Below the pieces are notes generated by a model. That model worked only from the letters and a program-made list of their open reading frames with translations, was not told the origin of the DNA and did not search any database. Shown piece after piece: positions 34,060 through 47,908 of a DNA stretch of 64,000 nt. Both the position numbers and the translations under genes were made by a program. The stretch lies in contig JADQAV010000026.1 in NCBI GenBank assembly GCA_019775845.1, positions 1 through 64,000 of the forward strand, read 5' to 3'. Each line of letters begins with the position of its first letter. The stretch's first letter is position 1. The DNA is from Myrmaecium sp. VS I D KN 1. Its lineage: Eukaryota; Ascomycota; Dothideomycetes; Valsariales; Valsariaceae.

Positions 34060-35436
34060 AGCACGATTTTGACGAGCGTGAATGGTGAAACGAACCACGG
34101 CGTTTCCCAGGCTCGTCTTTCCCACGAAGCGTTCATCCGGTTTCCTTTCGGCGTTTGAGCGATACCATTTTGCGTCCTCATCTTTCACCGGACGGCTTCT
34201 CCTTCCTGGCCGTCATTTTTTCGAGCACTTCCGGCTTATTCTTGGGACCACTTCTTCTACCATTCCCGGCGCATCTTGCATTACGGAATCAGATCGGGTC
34301 TGGATTTGCAATACCCGGTAATGGTCATCTAGGGGGGACACCGATCCCGTTTGGGCGTTCTTGCATTGCGACAAGCGAACTTCATCCTACTCTCTCTGCG
34401 TCTCCTTTGTACAACACCAGCGTTTCCTTTGTTTATTCCCACTCGGTTACGGAATCCGGCCACCCACTATCCTTTGGCACATATTTCCTTATTGCTTAAC
34501 TTCTAATTTCCTTTCCGTCTATGTACACGAAGGCTCACGATAATCCGGCAGGGCATAGCTCCCCCGAAACTCGGACACCTCATTTCCTTTCACCCTTGAA
34601 CGATACCACCCGAACACACACTCTCTTTCTCCTCTGTCATTCCCTTTGTTGCTTTCTCTTCTCTACCAAATACCCCATTCGTCTTCTTCAGACCGTTCCT
34701 TCCTTCCACAAGGCAAAACTTTTCGTGCTCTTTTCAATTTTTTCCCTTCTCACATGGTCCACTCTACCATCACATCTGCTTTGTCGGTCCAGGCGAAGAC
34801 GCTTGGCAAAGGACGGTCGGCGACAGGAAGCCGGGGTGCTCAAATACACATTCTGTATATATTGGCTGCAGCCGGAGAAGGCGGCGAAGGGAGAAAGTCA
34901 TCAGGACGTCCAGGCATCTTTCTCATCCATCCATAGCATCCTTCCCTACCCCCCACTGAAGGGTATGGGACGGATCCAGGATTCATTGTCTAGAACAACG
35001 GAAATGAGAAAAAACGATTCAAACATTCACTGCTTGGATTCCCGATGCCACGCACTACTGTGATTGCTAATTGATTGCCTCCTGCGTGAGTGACCGTGCG
35101 CGCGCTACATGGCATGGAAAATGACGAACACTATTTGCCATAACAAAGTTGTCGAGCGCGAGTGGTCCAGCCTTTCGCCTCTCATCTCACGAGGCTCTTG
35201 CTCCTCTTTACTTGCCGAGTGGGCATCATTCCATTAATTAACAGTGTACATGGTACCTTGGTAGCCCTCCCCCGCCAACCCCTTGCCGGGCTGCCCCACC
35301 ATCCTGCCAACCTTCGAGGGCCCCTCCGCACCCCAATTCTCGCGCTCTCTCTCCCTCGCTCCCTTCCACCCTTTCCCCCCTCCCTATGAAGCGCCGACGC
35401 CCGCCCTCGTAGCAGCACGACCTCACCCAAGCGACC
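34060..35436. other. intergenic cdc25-sld5, no gene seen
   Basis: The cdc25 3' flank followed by the sld5 promoter. T/C-rich throughout 34150-34780; no supported coding region. A frame at 34521-35063 shows no domain. Confidence 0.55.
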
Positions 35437-36687
35437 ATGGATATCGAGGATATCCTCGCCGACGTGTCCCGCGACGCGGAGCCCCAGGAGGGCCGGGACC
35501 TGCAGGAGCTCACCCGCGCCTGGGTGGCGGAACGCGTCGCGCCGGAGATTCTGCCCTACCCCGACCGCCTGATGGAGCGGGTCTTAGCCAGGATCCGGGC
35601 CCAGGTACGGATACGCTCGACTTTCCCTCCCACCTCCAACCTCATCTCCTTCCTCCTTCACCCGTCACCAATTCACATCCGCACAATTGCACGCGCTGCC
35701 CGCTCGTCCGCCGGGGCCATCATCTGGCTTCAAGCTCTTCACAAGCTCCCGGCGCGATCATCATGTCATCTCCTCCCTCCCCCCCATCCCCGCCCCCACC
35801 AGCACCCACCAAGACACCATGGTTCGCGCAAGCGAGCAAGCGGATGAGATGGTGCTAACCGCGCGCTTCCTTTCCCGTCGCGTCTGAGCACGCAGATCGA
35901 GCTCGTGGAGGAGCAGACGGGCAACATGGACCCCAAGACCAATTTCCGCCTCATCGTCATCCAGACGGAGCTCGAGCGCTTCAAGTTCCTCGTCCGGTCC
36001 TTCTTGCGCGCGCGCATCGCAAAGGTGAGGCGGGCCTCCCCCCTTTCGTCACGTTCACGCACAACATTTCGCATACGCATACACATACATATACACACAC
36101 TTGTGAAGGACTCGGGCCGTTATCGTCCTATTTCCGGATCCGTGGACAGACAGCAAGTCCATGCTTTTCCCCCTCCTTTCCTCCTGACGACGTGTCCAGC
36201 CGAAGGCCCGCCACGTCTCTTATCTTTCCCCCCTCTCAATCCAGTTTTCCTCCGGGAAAGCATTGATCCCCGCGCTCACGGCCAGCAACACTGACTCGTT
36301 CTTTGCTGCTTTCCCCCTTCGCACTCCCAGATCGACAAGCATCCGCTCCTCATCCAGCGCACGCCCGCGCTCGCCGCCCGCCTCAGCGTGCCGGAGGCCC
36401 AGTACCTCACGGCCCACCAGTCCCTCCTCGCGAACCACTACGCCGCCTCCTTCCTGGCCCAGTTCCCGCCGCAGATGCAGCGGCTCGACGACCCGGTCGG
36501 CGACGTCAGCATGATCGACCAGCCCGACCCGGACACGGCCGTCTTCTGCCGCGTCCTGCGCGACGTGGGCACGGTGAGCATGGAGAGCTTCGACCGCGAG
36601 ATCGAGATGCGGAAGGGGGACGTCTGGGTCGTGCGGTGGAGCTTGGTGCGCGAGAGGGTGTTGGCTGGCGATATTGAGCTGATATGA
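35437..36687 (+). CDS. SLD5: GINS complex subunit Sld5
   Basis: Three exons, 35437-35604, 35896-36024 and 36331-36687, all with phase-0 junctions (GTACGG...GCAG, GTGAGG...CCCAG), give 217 residues. The protein starts [20 protein letters not shown]. The helical A-domain signatures follow: [40 protein letters not shown] and [19 protein letters not shown]. After [20 protein letters not shown] comes the small B-domain ending [30 protein letters not shown] (Sld5, Psf1-3) binds Cdc45 and Mcm2-7 to form the replicative CMG helicase. Both introns are about 300 nt, five times the usual size in this window. The gene lies tandem to cdc25 and converges on the dehalogenase gene. Confidence 0.95.
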
Positions 36688-38294
36688 TGAGGCTGGGTTG
36701 GGTTTGTTCAACTAGACGATTTCGAAAATGGGAGGTCTGTTATCGGGTTGATTGAGATGCATTTACAAAGGCGTTTCGGGAGGAATCCATGGGAGTCGGC
36801 CCAGCGGTTGTTAGTCAATCGCAAGCCGTCAGATATTGCGGCATGAGGCAGAGAAGGACGAAGGAAGAGTAGAGCATGGTTACCGCGGTTCAATGCATTT
36901 TTTTCTCATTCCTTTTTTTCTCTTACCGGGACGAGCAGAGTAAGGAAATGGAAAGGCAAGAAGACGAAGAGAACAGACAAACAGAAAAAAGTCTCTTCTG
37001 ACATGTATGCAGCCATACACCTCCTCTCCTCCATTCCTTTCCCTCCGCCGCATCATGCACTCCACCCTTCCGGTCCGCCACTTGTGCTAGGCACCAGCAA
37101 CAAAGCGTTACGGGTGCTATGTGTTGTAGGTAGTATGTAGCCCCCATCCCAACCATCTATCCATCCCTTTGTTCTGATTTTCCCCTCTTCCAGATGGGGG
37201 AAAGGCGGGGTGGCGGGGGGAACAACTGCAAGCGGTTTGTCTCGGGCGCGGTACGGGCACAGGTACGCTGTGCTGTGTACATTCTTTATCTCTGTTTTAC
37301 TTGCTTCGTGTGTGGTACCCGGCTGTGCTTGCTGTAAAGAAAGAAAAAGAGAATAAGGAAGGGTGGGACAGATGAGGGTTGTCGTTGTCGTCGTTCTCTT
37401 CGTCGTTATGCTACGACCTGCTCGCTCAGCCTTGTTCGGCTAATTGCGGAAGGGGAAGGGATCAAGTGGAGCGGAAAGGTCAGGGTAAATAGGTAGAGAA
37501 AGGCAGCAGTAGCAGAAACACCCACCACAACAGGAGAAAGAAAAGGGAAGAGAGGGACATATACGGGCCCCCAGCGTGGGATGACAGGGATTCATAGGAA
37601 AAAGAAAGTAGTTATATAGACGGAAGGGTGCTGAACTCCAACCCCTCTGATGCCTAAGGCATCCAACCCCATCTCCATCCCATCCCAGCCAGCAAGCAGC
37701 GAGCAAACAAGCAACCACAACGCACGCAACCCACCTTCCTTCGCCCTATAACTATATAGAATGGGTTCTAGAAGTCAATCTCTATATTTCTAGCTGCAGG
37801 AACAAACTGTGCGCCCCTTCCATCTGAGAATTACTCGTTTTCCCTCTTTGCTAAGGAAGATGCTATGGTTTTCCATTGAGATTATAAGATGAATATTGAA
37901 AAAGGAAGCAAAATAGGTCAACTTCGCAACGCGAGCTTGAACATCATTAAAACCACGTAGGAAGGTAGAGGGAGATGAGCTGAGTACGATGGGATGGTTT
38001 CTCTGTCATGTTCTCGTGATTTGGCGGGAGTGGGATGTTTTTTGGTGGTGCCGGTGACCGGGATGGACATGGGATAGGTGACCACATTTTGAGTCCGTAA
38101 TCGACAACTCTCCACACACATACGCAATATCAGATCTGCACTAGTTTTCATGTTCGTATCTCATTATTTTATTTCGTGATCCCAATGTCTTGTAAAACTA
38201 GTGCATAAAGGCCGATCGCGAGTGTCGCCTCGTTCTAACAAAGGAAGCGAAACCCCGTCGACCATCTCTTCTCAAGCATCAACCTACGCCATCG
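36688..38294. other. convergent intergenic region, no gene seen
   Basis: 3' flanks of sld5 and the dehalogenase gene, 1.6 kb. Purine-rich and pyrimidine-rich blocks only; frames of up to 92 codons lack any family resemblance. Confidence 0.55.
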
Positions 38295-39131
38295 CTACTG
38301 ACTCCTGCTCCTCCTTCTCTCTCCATTCGGAATCGAGCATCCCAGCTGCGCGGCCAAGGCCAAGAATCCTTTCTCCTGAGGCGTGATCCAGACGTCCACA
38401 AAGCCCTCCTGCCGGGCCTGCTCCACCCTGGCCTCGTCCCAATCCTCCTCCTCCGCCCGCTCGATGTACGCCGTCCGCAGGCCGCACGCCTTCGCCGCCT
38501 TCAGATCCGCCAGGTGCGATGCCACCATCAGTGCCTCCCCAGGGCTGATCCCGAGCCGGTCCACGGCGCCGCGGTAGACGCGCTCGGCCGGCTTGTACGT
38601 CCCGAACATCTCGGCGGAGAAGACGTGGGTGAAGGCGAGGCCGGCGTACGTCTTCAGGTCGGCGAGCAGGCTCAGGTTGCCGTTGCTCAGCGTGACCGTC
38701 CAGAAGCGCTGGTTGAGCACGTGGATGCCGTCCCGGCTGTCCTCCCACGGCTCGAGGTGGTGCCAGACCAGGCTGACCTGCCGCAGCTCCACCGGGTTCC
38801 ACAACCCCGTCAGCTGGTACCGCCCGAGCAGGTCGACCAGCGAGTCGTGGTGGTGCTCGTCCACGGTCTTCCAGGGCAGCGTCGGGTCGGCGGCCAGGGC
38901 GCGCGTGAAGGCCTTGTAGCTGTTCCGCCATGCGTGCGCGAAGACGCCCCATTCGCCGACCGTCATGGCCGAGGCCTGCACCCGGACGGTCGTGGCAATG
39001 CTCGAGCTCGCGCTGTTGAGGGCGGCGTGGCATGCGGTGTCGAGGGTGTTCATGACGGTGGTGTGCCAGTCGACGCAGGTGCCGAAGACGTCGAAGAGCA
39101 GCGCCCGTGGACTGGGGGAGAGGTCCGCCAT
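38295..39131 (-). CDS. type II haloacid dehalogenase (HAD superfamily)
   Basis: A single exon of 278 residues from the ATG at 39131. The frame is open 78 codons further upstream, but the HAD fold starts right after MADLSPSPR, so the internal start is preferred. Motif I is LLFDVFGTCVDW, with Asp14 as nucleophile. Motif II is VTLSNGN, the motif III lysine sits in FGTYKPAERVY, and the distal loop is MVASHLADLKAAKACGLRTAYIER. Type II enzymes hydrolyse 2-haloalkanoic acids with inversion through an aspartyl ester. In fungi the family is expanded and most members have unproven substrates, so the name is structural. The distal motif reads SHLADLKAA where bacterial enzymes have S-x-x-x-D with Trp or Phe before Asp. 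It converges with sld5. Confidence 0.88.
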   Translation of the reverse strand: MADLSPSPRALLFDVFGTCVDWHTTVMNTLDTACHAALNSASSSIATTVRVQASAMTVGEWGVFAHAWRNSYKAFTRALAADPTLPWKTVDEHHHDSLVDLLGRYQLTGLWNPVELRQVSLVWHHLEPWEDSRDGIHVLNQRFWTVTLSNGNLSLLADLKTYAGLAFTHVFSAEMFGTYKPAERVYRGAVDRLGISPGEALMVASHLADLKAAKACGLRTAYIERAEEEDWDEARVEQARQEGFVDVWITPQEKGFLALAAQLGCSIPNGERRRSRSQ

Positions 39132-40624
<1,493 letters not shown>

Positions 40625-41275
40625 GTTGATAGATGTGATGTGTGTGTGAGAAGAATGTGGAGGAGAGAAGCGGTGGTCGTACTAGTCGTGGGAGTACGGG
40701 GTAGAGCGGTGGTGGTTGGTGAGGGTGGGAGGGAGAGTGAGTGGTTGTAGGGATGGATTAGGTGGTGAGGTTGCGGGGGAGATATTTAGAGACGACCCAG
40801 GAATCGCGGGATCAATCGAAGGTCGCTTGCTGGGCCAATCACAAAAATCGAGCGCGGGCTAACCCGGAAGCGGAAGTCGCGAGGGGTTCTCGCCAGCGTA
40901 GACGAGGGCCACTGGCCGGCCAACCAGGGCAGGAGGAGCGAGCCGGGAGGCGCCAAGGCAGATCTGGTCACGGTCGCGCGCTGCAACGCAAAAGTAGGTG
41001 AGGAAAGCACGGGCCAGGAATATCGCTTGCAATTCAGAGTTTCGAACGCTGGAATCCCGCCTTTGATTTTCCCTATTTGCAACCGCGCTAAGAACGTGTT
41101 GATTTTCCACGCAGTTGCCTGCGCCCCCGTCGCCCATAAGTATCCTCGCCCGCCCACCGCTCTCCATCTCTCCTACAACCCATCTCTCCACACCACCACC
41201 CGACAACCACCGCCCAGCGACCATCCACCTTTTTCCATCAACACCACATCCTCTCATCAAGAATCATCCATAGCA
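40625..41275. promoter_or_regulatory. bidirectional H4/H3 promoter region
   Basis: The 651 bp between divergent H4 and H3 starts. A CCAATCA box lies at 40835-40841, and the middle is GC-rich. A pyrimidine/CA-rich leader (41160-41275) precedes the H3 ATG. Shared, S-phase-linked expression from one promoter is the usual arrangement in filamentous fungi and is inferred here. Confidence 0.7.
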
Positions 41276-41966
<691 letters not shown>

Positions 41967-43633
41967 ATGTCTTGACATCTGCCTCATCACTTCTTTGATA
42001 CCCTACCCCACTGCTCTCTAGACTTGGGATTTTCAATGGGTCATCGGGGATGATGCGTCTTTATTTGCGGGTCTACTGGGGGGTTTCACACAAGATAGGC
42101 GTTCATCGGATCAATATCACATGGGTCTCTAAGGGAAATGACGGTTCATGGGATTTTTGCTATTACTCAAATGCACTACGGTGCCTTGGCTGCATTGTAC
42201 AGTATATGGATAACTAGTGAGGCCTTCGACACACTGGGAACGAATTTCAACGACTTCTGCTGGAGTCATATCACTTCACTCCCTTTTCTCTCTCTTGCTC
42301 GTGACTTGCTCTCGTGATTGCCACTATGTCTTGCTTCAAGTGAAAGAAGAGCGCGCCGCTGCGCGTGTGACCCCCCGCAACACTCGACGCGTCTTCGACC
42401 GATGCGATCATCATCTCGTTCGCTTGGGATGGCGCCAACTCCTCCGGCTGCGACCGAGGGACTCGGGACGTTACCAGATACAGTCAGGTACTAGTATGTA
42501 GGTACTGTAAGGTAGGCAGTACACTCCGGCACACCAGGAGTTCTACGTGGTCCCCGCTCGCCACATAGAAATGCGACCTAAGGAATCAGCCAGCCTATAC
42601 GGTAGGTACTTGTCCCTACATTGGAAACGGTCGCCCTTGCTTTGCGTGGACGATGCACCTGAAAAAAAGGAAAGGAGGGAGAGAGGCCACGATCGGGTCA
42701 TAAGGTAGGTAGGCACGCGGTTGACAAAAAAAGGGACCCCGCGAAAGAAAGAATAAATCAATATAACAGGATAAGTTACCTTAAGATTTTTAAAAAAGGC
42801 CTTATATCTAGTGAATTCGATCTTAAGAATAATATTTAGAAGTTATAATTATTTATAGACTCTTGTGGTTGATTTAATAAGGCATAAGAAATAGTGATTT
42901 CGGTGGAATGGGTCCTTTATTTTGTCAACCGCGTTGTAGGTATGGTTCCACATCATCCATCATCGGGAGGTAAGGTGGGAGTACGGTATATAGTAGTAGT
43001 GGTAAGTCATGAGCAGCTGCTCTGCGCTGTTCTTTCGGTCCTCTGATTATACCAGATTATACACCATATCTTCCTACTAATAATCCCCATCCTGCGAGCG
43101 TCATCTCTGTCGCGCTCTCTTTCTCTTTCCCTCTCTTTCTACAGATCTAAATGGTATCGCTTTTCGTTTAGATTCCCCATCTCGTCCCAAAAAAAGAAAA
43201 AAAACATAAACAAGAAATCCCCCTCCGCTCAATATATATCTCAACGTGTATCGCGCCACAAGGCAAGCGAAAGAGAAGAAGAAGAAGAAGAAACAACAAG
43301 CGTTATCGGGAGCGCAGTCAAACCAAAACACCCCAAACGAGACGGAAAGGAAACAAACAGACTCCGCGAAGGGAAACGATCTCCATATGAACGCCTCAAA
43401 ACTCCGGAAAATCAATAAAAGGAAATGTGAATGACTGACTAGTCTCGAAAAAAAAGAGGACAAAGGAAATCTAAAGCGGGCCAAGTTTGGCCATCGTAAA
43501 GGATGCGCTTTTCCTTTCGAGGAAGAGCAGTAACGGACACTCGCGTCCCGCTTGCGGACGAAGGTTATGGAGGCGGGAAGAGAAGGTCAAAGAAAAAAAA
43601 AAGGTCGTATATGCGTAAAAGGAAAGCGCGGGC
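41967..43633. other. intergenic H3-Mpv17 gene, with AT-rich island
   Basis: 1.7 kb without a supported gene. It contains the AT-rich island at about 42745-42900 and purine-rich sequence at 43180-43480 next to the Mpv17 3' end. Confidence 0.55.
42745..42900. other. AT-rich island
   Basis: About 155 bp strongly enriched in A and T (AATAATATTTAGAAG, TATAATTATTTATAGAC) within otherwise balanced sequence, flanked by GGTAGGTAGG-like sequence at 42703-42712. No open frame and no matching terminal repeats were found. A short relic of an old repeat mutated by RIP is one possibility, a DNA-unwinding element another; neither is shown. Confidence 0.5.
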
Positions 43634-44860
43634 TCATGCAGCCGCGGTCGCAGGAGTGGCGTGCTGATGATGAGTCTTGCGCTGGTGAGCGGCGGCGGGG
43701 GCGGCGGGGGCAGGAGCAGGAGCAGCAGCAACAGCAGCAACAGCAGCAGGTGCGCTCTCCTTCGTGGGAGCGGGAGGAGCCGCTGTCGAAGCGGTGGACA
43801 GGATCTGCTCGGCCTCGTGAAGAGCCCCCAACTCGAAGAGTTCACGCTCGGCGGCCCGCTGGTTGAGGATGGAGAGGTAGGCTTGCCAAAAGATCGCTAC
43901 GACACCTGCAGGACGGACGGGGTTGTCAGCTCATACTCTTTCCTTTCTCGATTTCGCTTAGCCAGGAATCGACCAACCAGCAAAAACGCTCCGGTACTCC
44001 ATCGGCACCCACACGAAACTCAGCGCCGTGATGGCCGGCCAGACCTTGCAGCTGGTGTTCCAGCTCGTGGGCACGGTGTCGGCGATCCGCTCGCCGATCT
44101 CGCGCAACGTCAGGCCGGCGAGCAGGCCCTGCATGCCGAAGAAGTAGCAGTTGAAGATGGGCGTGTAGACGGCCTGGTTGAGGAAGACCTTGTAGCTGAT
44201 GCTCAGGACCCGGGAGCTCCAGTTGAAGTGCCGGCTCAGGTAGAGGTACCACTTGTAGCTCGGGATGGCGATGAAGCCGCCGATGATGAGCGCTGAGACG
44301 GTCCGCTGCGGCGAGTAGTACTGCGCGAAGCCCGGCTCGCCGTCCACGGGCTCGCCGGCCCGGTCCTCCTCCTCTTCCGCGGCCTCGAGCGTCTTCGGCC
44401 GCTGGATGTACTGGGCCATGAGGTCTCCGACCGCATAGATCACGATGGTGCTGAGGAGCTGCGTCAAGATGGGCCGGCGGGCTTGTGCTCGCCCGTAGGC
44501 ACGGAATGGTCCTGTGATCGGCTGGAGCCATAGCCAGGAGGGACCCGGGATTGTTTTGGGCGCTGCGGCAGCGTTGGCGGCGGCATTGGCATTGGCAGAG
44601 GCGGAAGAGGAGGCGGAGGCCGCGTTGGGAGGGGGCGGAGGCGGAGGGAGATTGCCAGAACTGCCAGCGCTCTGGTTCGGGAGTTTGTTGTTCACAGCGT
44701 CATTGTTGTTGTTGCTGCTCTGGTTCGGCGGCGTGGTCGAGGTGGAATTGGGCTGCTTGCGAAGGTAGTGAGGGTTGGTGGTGTTGCGGGGAGGGTGGTG
44801 AACGACGGTGCGGCGGAAGACGATGCGCACAGCGGCGGCATTGATGGGCGGGAGTATCAT
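43634..44860 (-). CDS. Mpv17/PMP22 family membrane protein
   Basis: Two exons, 43978-44860 and 43634-43905, give 384 residues from the ATG at 44860. The start MILPPINAAAVRIVFRRTVV looks like a mitochondrial presequence. A low-complexity Asn/Ser/Ala/Pro linker (to ~125) follows. Then come the Mpv17 helices: FRAYGRAQARRPILTQLLST, IYAVGDLMAQY, YSPQRTVSALIIGGFIAIPS, YKWYLYLSRHF, VFLNQAVYTPIFNCYFFGMQ, SCKVWPAITALSFVWVPMEY-RSVF. The final signature GVVAIFWQAYLSILNQRA is completed only after the intron. The intron uses a weak donor (GTTGGT) but gives the exact family sequence. The C-terminal ~75 residues are Ala/Pro-rich. Relatives (yeast Sym1, human MPV17) are inner-membrane or peroxisomal channel-like proteins involved in stress tolerance. 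The long linker and tail are larger than in Sym1. Confidence 0.9.
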
Positions 44861-46088
44861 GGTGGCAGATGCTGGAGACAAACGGGTGAGTGTAGCAAAG
44901 AGGAGAGCATCTGCGGTAGAGAAGGAGAGGTCATTTTCGGAGGCGGCCACGGGGGAGGGTCTTGAAGTGTGCTGTTGGGACGAAAACCACGCACAGCTTG
45001 TTGTGCGGTTATTCGCGGCGCTGGGGCTGTGGCCGCCATGCCACGACGGTCGACCGTCCAGCCCTGCCATCATTTCCCCCTCCGCTAGCCGTGTGTTGTC
45101 CTCGTCCGGCCCAGGCGCCCAGGCACACCCGTCCACCGCGACACCAATGGGCCGGGGCGGGGCCAGCCTTGTATCTTATCGCTATGTACCCAGCCAGCAG
45201 ATACGATTGTTACAATATTATGATATACTGTAGTCATAGGACTACGTACTGTATATTTTGATAATAAGTACAGCACATCATTCGATGACTGGTCCAGGCA
45301 GAAGGACAGGGGAAAGGCGCATCTTCCACGCCGTCCTTGAATGGTTCTTCTCAATATCACTACATCACCTCCTGTTCCGAACCTCTCCAGGGGGAAACGG
45401 CCGCGTTCATGGTGGACCATATGTGCCTCAGGGTCCTAAAGGAGTAGTTTTATCCCTCCCGCGTCACTCCTATCTGATCTGATCTGATCTGATAAAGTCG
45501 GCAGGGAGTTACAAGGCAGTTCAGGTAATATCGTACGTAGTTCTCCGGTATGGATATCCAAAGCAAAAGGGGAATCATTCCAGGGGAAAAAAAAATGCCA
45601 AGTACGGACGGAAAGGGGGGTTTTGCTGAGTTTGCACCGTTTTCTCCTCCGCATGAACGTACGTATTATGAGAATCCCCCCATTCGCAGTGAAGAATCGA
45701 CGTGGCAAAGTTTCGGATGTTTTATGGTTGATGCTCGGGGCACCGAGCCGGCCCCTTGCGATCCCGGAGCTGGGAGGTTTCGGGCTGGAAAAGGGGTGGA
45801 GGGGGTGGAGGGGCAGCCGGGGCGGTGAGGGGAACTAGGGACGACAACAACGTCAGGCATTCCCCTTGGAGGTGTCGCGAATTCACGTATCTCAACAGGC
45901 GGCAGATTGCTAGTCGTAGATAATTCGCATTGGTCGTACGGAATCATCTGGTGCAAGGAGGTATCTTCTAAGCAAACCGATTTCGCTTCCTTCTTTCCTA
46001 GAAATCGCATGCTGATGGCATGATCAACAACATCAAATGGGCGGGAAGCATCTGGGACAATGTGAAGCAGAGGTGTGAACACTATCTA
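44861..46088. other. intergenic, no gene seen
   Basis: Mpv17-gene promoter and dienelactone hydrolase 3' flank. Four tandem TCTGA units lie at 45473-45492. The Mpv17 frame extends upstream to 45136 without a stop, but that part looks non-coding. Confidence 0.5.
45473..45492. repeat. TCTGA pentamer repeat
   Basis: Four exact tandem copies of TCTGA. Confidence 0.9.
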
Positions 46089-47432
46089 TCAATGGGACTG
46101 AAGCCAGTTGAGCATCTGGGTGAATGCTTGGCTCTGCGCATCCTTGATCTTTTGGTCAGGATACTCTCCAAAGACAGCAAAGCCTGTGCTAAGTTAGCTG
46201 GTGCACTCGTGCGAAAGGCGGCGCGAGAGTTATAGTCCATACCGTGCGGGACTTCTGGGAAGATATTGATTTCATGCTCGATGCCCTTCTTCTCAAGAGC
46301 CTCACGGCCGGCCTCCCTAACCGTGTCCGGGAAGAGGTTGTCGTTCTGTACGCATACCATACTAATCGGGACCTTGATCCCTTCAATATCTTCCTTTGTG
46401 ATGTCAGTACCTATGAGCAGTCAGTATCCATGAGCGATGACAGTGTAGACAAGAAATATACCATGCGCGATAGCACCGGCCTTGATGATCGCCGCCTTCT
46501 TCGGAGCGCCCTGCTCCTCATCGCTCGGAGCATGCACCGTCTCCAGGTGTTCTCCAGCAAGCAACAACACATACTTCGCGCCGAAGCAGTATCCAACCGC
46601 ATATATCCCTCCGCCATTCGCTACGGCGTCCGCGAACTCCTCCCTTGCCCCATCGATTACGCGATGCAGCCGCGGCAGCACTTTCTCCGGTGTGTGACGA
46701 GCGAGCCAGGTGTCAATCTGGAAGGACTTCAGAGTCTCCGCAGCGCGAACCTTGATGTGCTCGAGCCATGAGGCATTCTGGTCCGGATCCTCAAAGGTGA
46801 CTTCGGCGGCGCTGGGGATAGGATCACCGGCGAACCTAACGATAATGGTAGTCAGCTCATGCCGTGGTGGCTTGAAGGGAAGCGTGCGTGCTTACTGGTC
46901 CGGCATCACCACCAAAAAGCCCTCTCTGGCATACTTGTCCGCTTGTATTTGGTTGTTCGTGGACCGGATGCCTGTTCCGCCGGTGAGCAGGATCAGGAGC
47001 TTCGAGGGCGCATGCGGGTAGTCGCTGGGCTTCGCAATGTACGCCTAGACACCAAATCAATCACATGCCGTGCGTTATGTGGAGGCTTACTCCTACATCC
47101 ACGTCTCCAATCTTTGTAATCTCCTAGAGTATGTTCAGCAGTGTATAGGCCCAAATGTGCGAGAGGGTAACCCACGCCAGTTGGTTTCTCCCCAGCAGCT
47201 ACGCGCTTGTGTTAGTTGAAGTTGTCATGCATTGCGTAGGGCTTCATTACGAGTAGGCCTATCCACTATGCAGTGCTCCTATCTTGATATGAGAGTTGTC
47301 CATCATTGTCCAGACGCGCAAACCACTTACACCCATAGACGGGCCTTCTTGGGCTTTCGTATCTCCAGGGAGGACACTCTGCTCTGCCGCATCACTCTCG
47401 GGAGCCCTGGTAGCAACATCTTCGTTGGCCAT
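46089..47432 (-). CDS. dienelactone hydrolase family protein
   Basis: Seven exons, 47333-47432, 47176-47198, 47091-47123, 46896-47044, 46462-46835, 46243-46410 and 46089-46183, splice in frame to 313 residues. After a variable N-terminus, GEITKIGDVDVGAYIAKPSD opens the alpha/beta hydrolase fold. The catalytic triad is visible: Cys185 in YAVGYCFGAKYV, Asp250 in CVQNDNLFP and His282 in EVPHGFAVFG. The bacterial enzyme opens dienelactones in chloroaromatic and 3-oxoadipate breakdown; the fungal members are numerous and mostly of unknown substrate, so only the hydrolase fold and triad are certain. Exons 2 and 3 are micro-exons of 23 and 33 nt, and the first donor is GTGTAA. The ~105-residue N-terminal part before EGFLVVMPDQFAGD is typical of the fungal branch. 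No aromatic-catabolism genes neighbour it. Confidence 0.9.
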
Positions 47433-47908
47433 AGTGTTGGTAGTTGGATGTTACTGTTGTGGTACGGTGACTTGAGTGGGGTCGTAGGTGAAGCTCCGAC
47501 GGAGCTCATGGCGGGACAGCCGCGAGCGGTTGCGTATGGAGACTGCGTCACCTTCATGAAGAAACACCGCCGAGCAGAACGAAGTGCCTAAAGCCCTCTT
47601 CGAGTCCTCGAATCCCAGTAACTTACTGTCCAATAAGAAGTACTTGTGGAAGTGACCTCAAGAGTGAAAGCTTCACGCGTCTGTGCCGTGAAAGTCGATA
47701 ATTAATACCTTTTCTGTTATTGCACTCCCGATGTTCTCAGCCTTATGGCCAAAAACCTGCGCTCAACACAACCAATCAAGCTCACAAGGCAAGGCAAATC
47801 ATGAAGTCATAAATAGAGGAGACAAAAAAGAGGGTTAATGTCACCGCGAAGCAGAGGTTCAAAAGAAAGGCATACCAGTAGAGGAAAAAATGAAATATTA
47901 AAACAATA
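47433..47908. other. intergenic dienelactone hydrolase-tRNA
   Basis: Promoter of the hydrolase gene and downstream flank of the tRNA. Apart from the Pol III terminator nothing was seen. Confidence 0.6.
47900..47903 (-). terminator. RNA polymerase III terminator of tRNA-Gly
   Basis: TTTT on the minus strand, 5 nt past the discriminator base, with a backup T6 run at 47885-47890. Confidence 0.8.
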
